A stretch of 5,464 nt of DNA, taken from contig JAPYSD010000275.1 of the NCBI GenBank assembly GCA_029936705.1, positions 1-5,464 of the forward strand. Reading direction: 5' to 3'. Below are positions 5,344-5,464 of this stretch, one piece after another. Made by a program: the position numbers and the translations under genes. Source of the stretch: Croceicoccus sp. (GTDB lineage: Bacteria > Pseudomonadota > Alphaproteobacteria > Sphingomonadales > Sphingomonadaceae). Under the pieces are notes generated by a model. The model made no database searches, was not told the DNA's origin, and saw only the letters and a list, made by a program, of their open reading frames with translations. Numbering within the stretch: position 1 is the stretch's first letter; every line of letters begins with the position of its first letter.

Positions 5344-5372
5344 TTGCCGCGGGCGGAACCTGCGGCTAACGG
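5344..5372 (+). promoter_or_regulatory. Putative promoter of tRNA-Thr
   Basis: TTGCCG (5344-5349) and TAACGG (5367-5372) are separated by 17 nt, the same layout as before tRNA-Cys. The predicted start near 5379 is only ~5 nt before the tRNA. A T5 run (5334-5338) just upstream could end the tRNA-Cys transcript. Alternatively the two tRNAs are co-transcribed and this match is fortuitous. Confidence 0.35.
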
Positions 5373-5383
5373 GACGCCGGATT

Positions 5384-5459
5384 GCCGCTTTAGCTCAGTT
5401 GGTAGAGCATCGCATTCGTAATGCGGGGGTCACAGGTTCGAGTCCTGTAAGCGGCACCA
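5384..5459 (+). tRNA. tRNA-Thr (anticodon CGT)
   Basis: A 76-nt cloverleaf. The acceptor GCCGCTT (5384-5390) pairs with AAGCGGC (5449-5455). The D arm is GCTC-loop-GAGC. The anticodon stem TCGCA/TGCGG (one wobble pair) encloses loop TTCGTAA with anticodon CGT at 5417-5419, specific for ACG. The T arm ACAGG-TTCGAGT-CCTGT is perfect. The discriminator is A and CCA is encoded at 5457-5459. The window ends five bases later. Confidence 0.97.
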
Positions 5460-5464
5460 TCCTT

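Noticed and set aside
1..5464. Mobile elements, CRISPR arrays or a novel defence system
   Set aside because: No transposase, integrase, direct-repeat array, terminal inverted repeats or defence domains on either strand; all identifiable genes are conserved chromosomal ones.

Overview
The window is GC-rich (roughly two thirds G+C by eye) with compact gene spacing. It looks like chromosomal DNA from an alphaproteobacterium, most likely a sphingomonad or Erythrobacter relative. That placement rests on recalled resemblance of the ClpS, PhaC and aminotransferase sequences; no search was run. I see no insertion sequence, CRISPR array, phage gene or integration scar. The genes are conserved housekeeping and storage genes, so the interest lies in the architecture and control of the polyhydroxyalkanoate (PHA) genes.

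Layout, left to right. (1) 1-309, minus: the N-terminal part of clpS, the N-degron adaptor of ClpAP, cut by the window edge, with a plausible promoter at 339-368. (2) 401-434: a strong rho-independent terminator for the phasin transcript. (3) 484-1509, minus: a 341-residue phasin with a lysine-rich histone-H1-like N-terminal tail, a long Pro/Ala/Glu linker and a C-terminal phasin domain. (4) 1510-1741: the phasin promoter, TTGACG-N17-TATTGT, with two copies of TGCAGTGCACAA. One copy covers the -10 and the other, a perfect 19-bp palindrome, lies just upstream of the -35. (5) 1742-3757, minus: class I PHA synthase PhaC. (6) 3758-3967: a divergent intergenic region with small dyads. (7) 3968-5158, plus: a PLP aminotransferase of the AlaC type. 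(8) 5245-5318 and 5384-5459, plus: tRNA-Cys(GCA) and tRNA-Thr(CGT), each with CCA encoded and each preceded by a promoter-like TTGCC-N17-TA element.

How they fit together. PhaC polymerises 3-hydroxyacyl-CoA into storage granules and the phasin coats those granules. Its basic tail may also tether granules to DNA. The operator-like palindromes fit control by PhaR, a repressor that leaves DNA when it binds PHA, so the phasin would be induced only when polymer is present. PhaR is not encoded here, so this is inference.

Most notable observation: a good ribosome-binding site (AGGAG, 9 nt before an ATG at 913-915) sits inside the phasin gene exactly where the phasin domain begins, in a locally AT-richer stretch. 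One gene could therefore make both a long DNA-binding phasin and a short conventional 143-residue phasin, or the long form may be a fusion of a basic tail to an older phasin gene.
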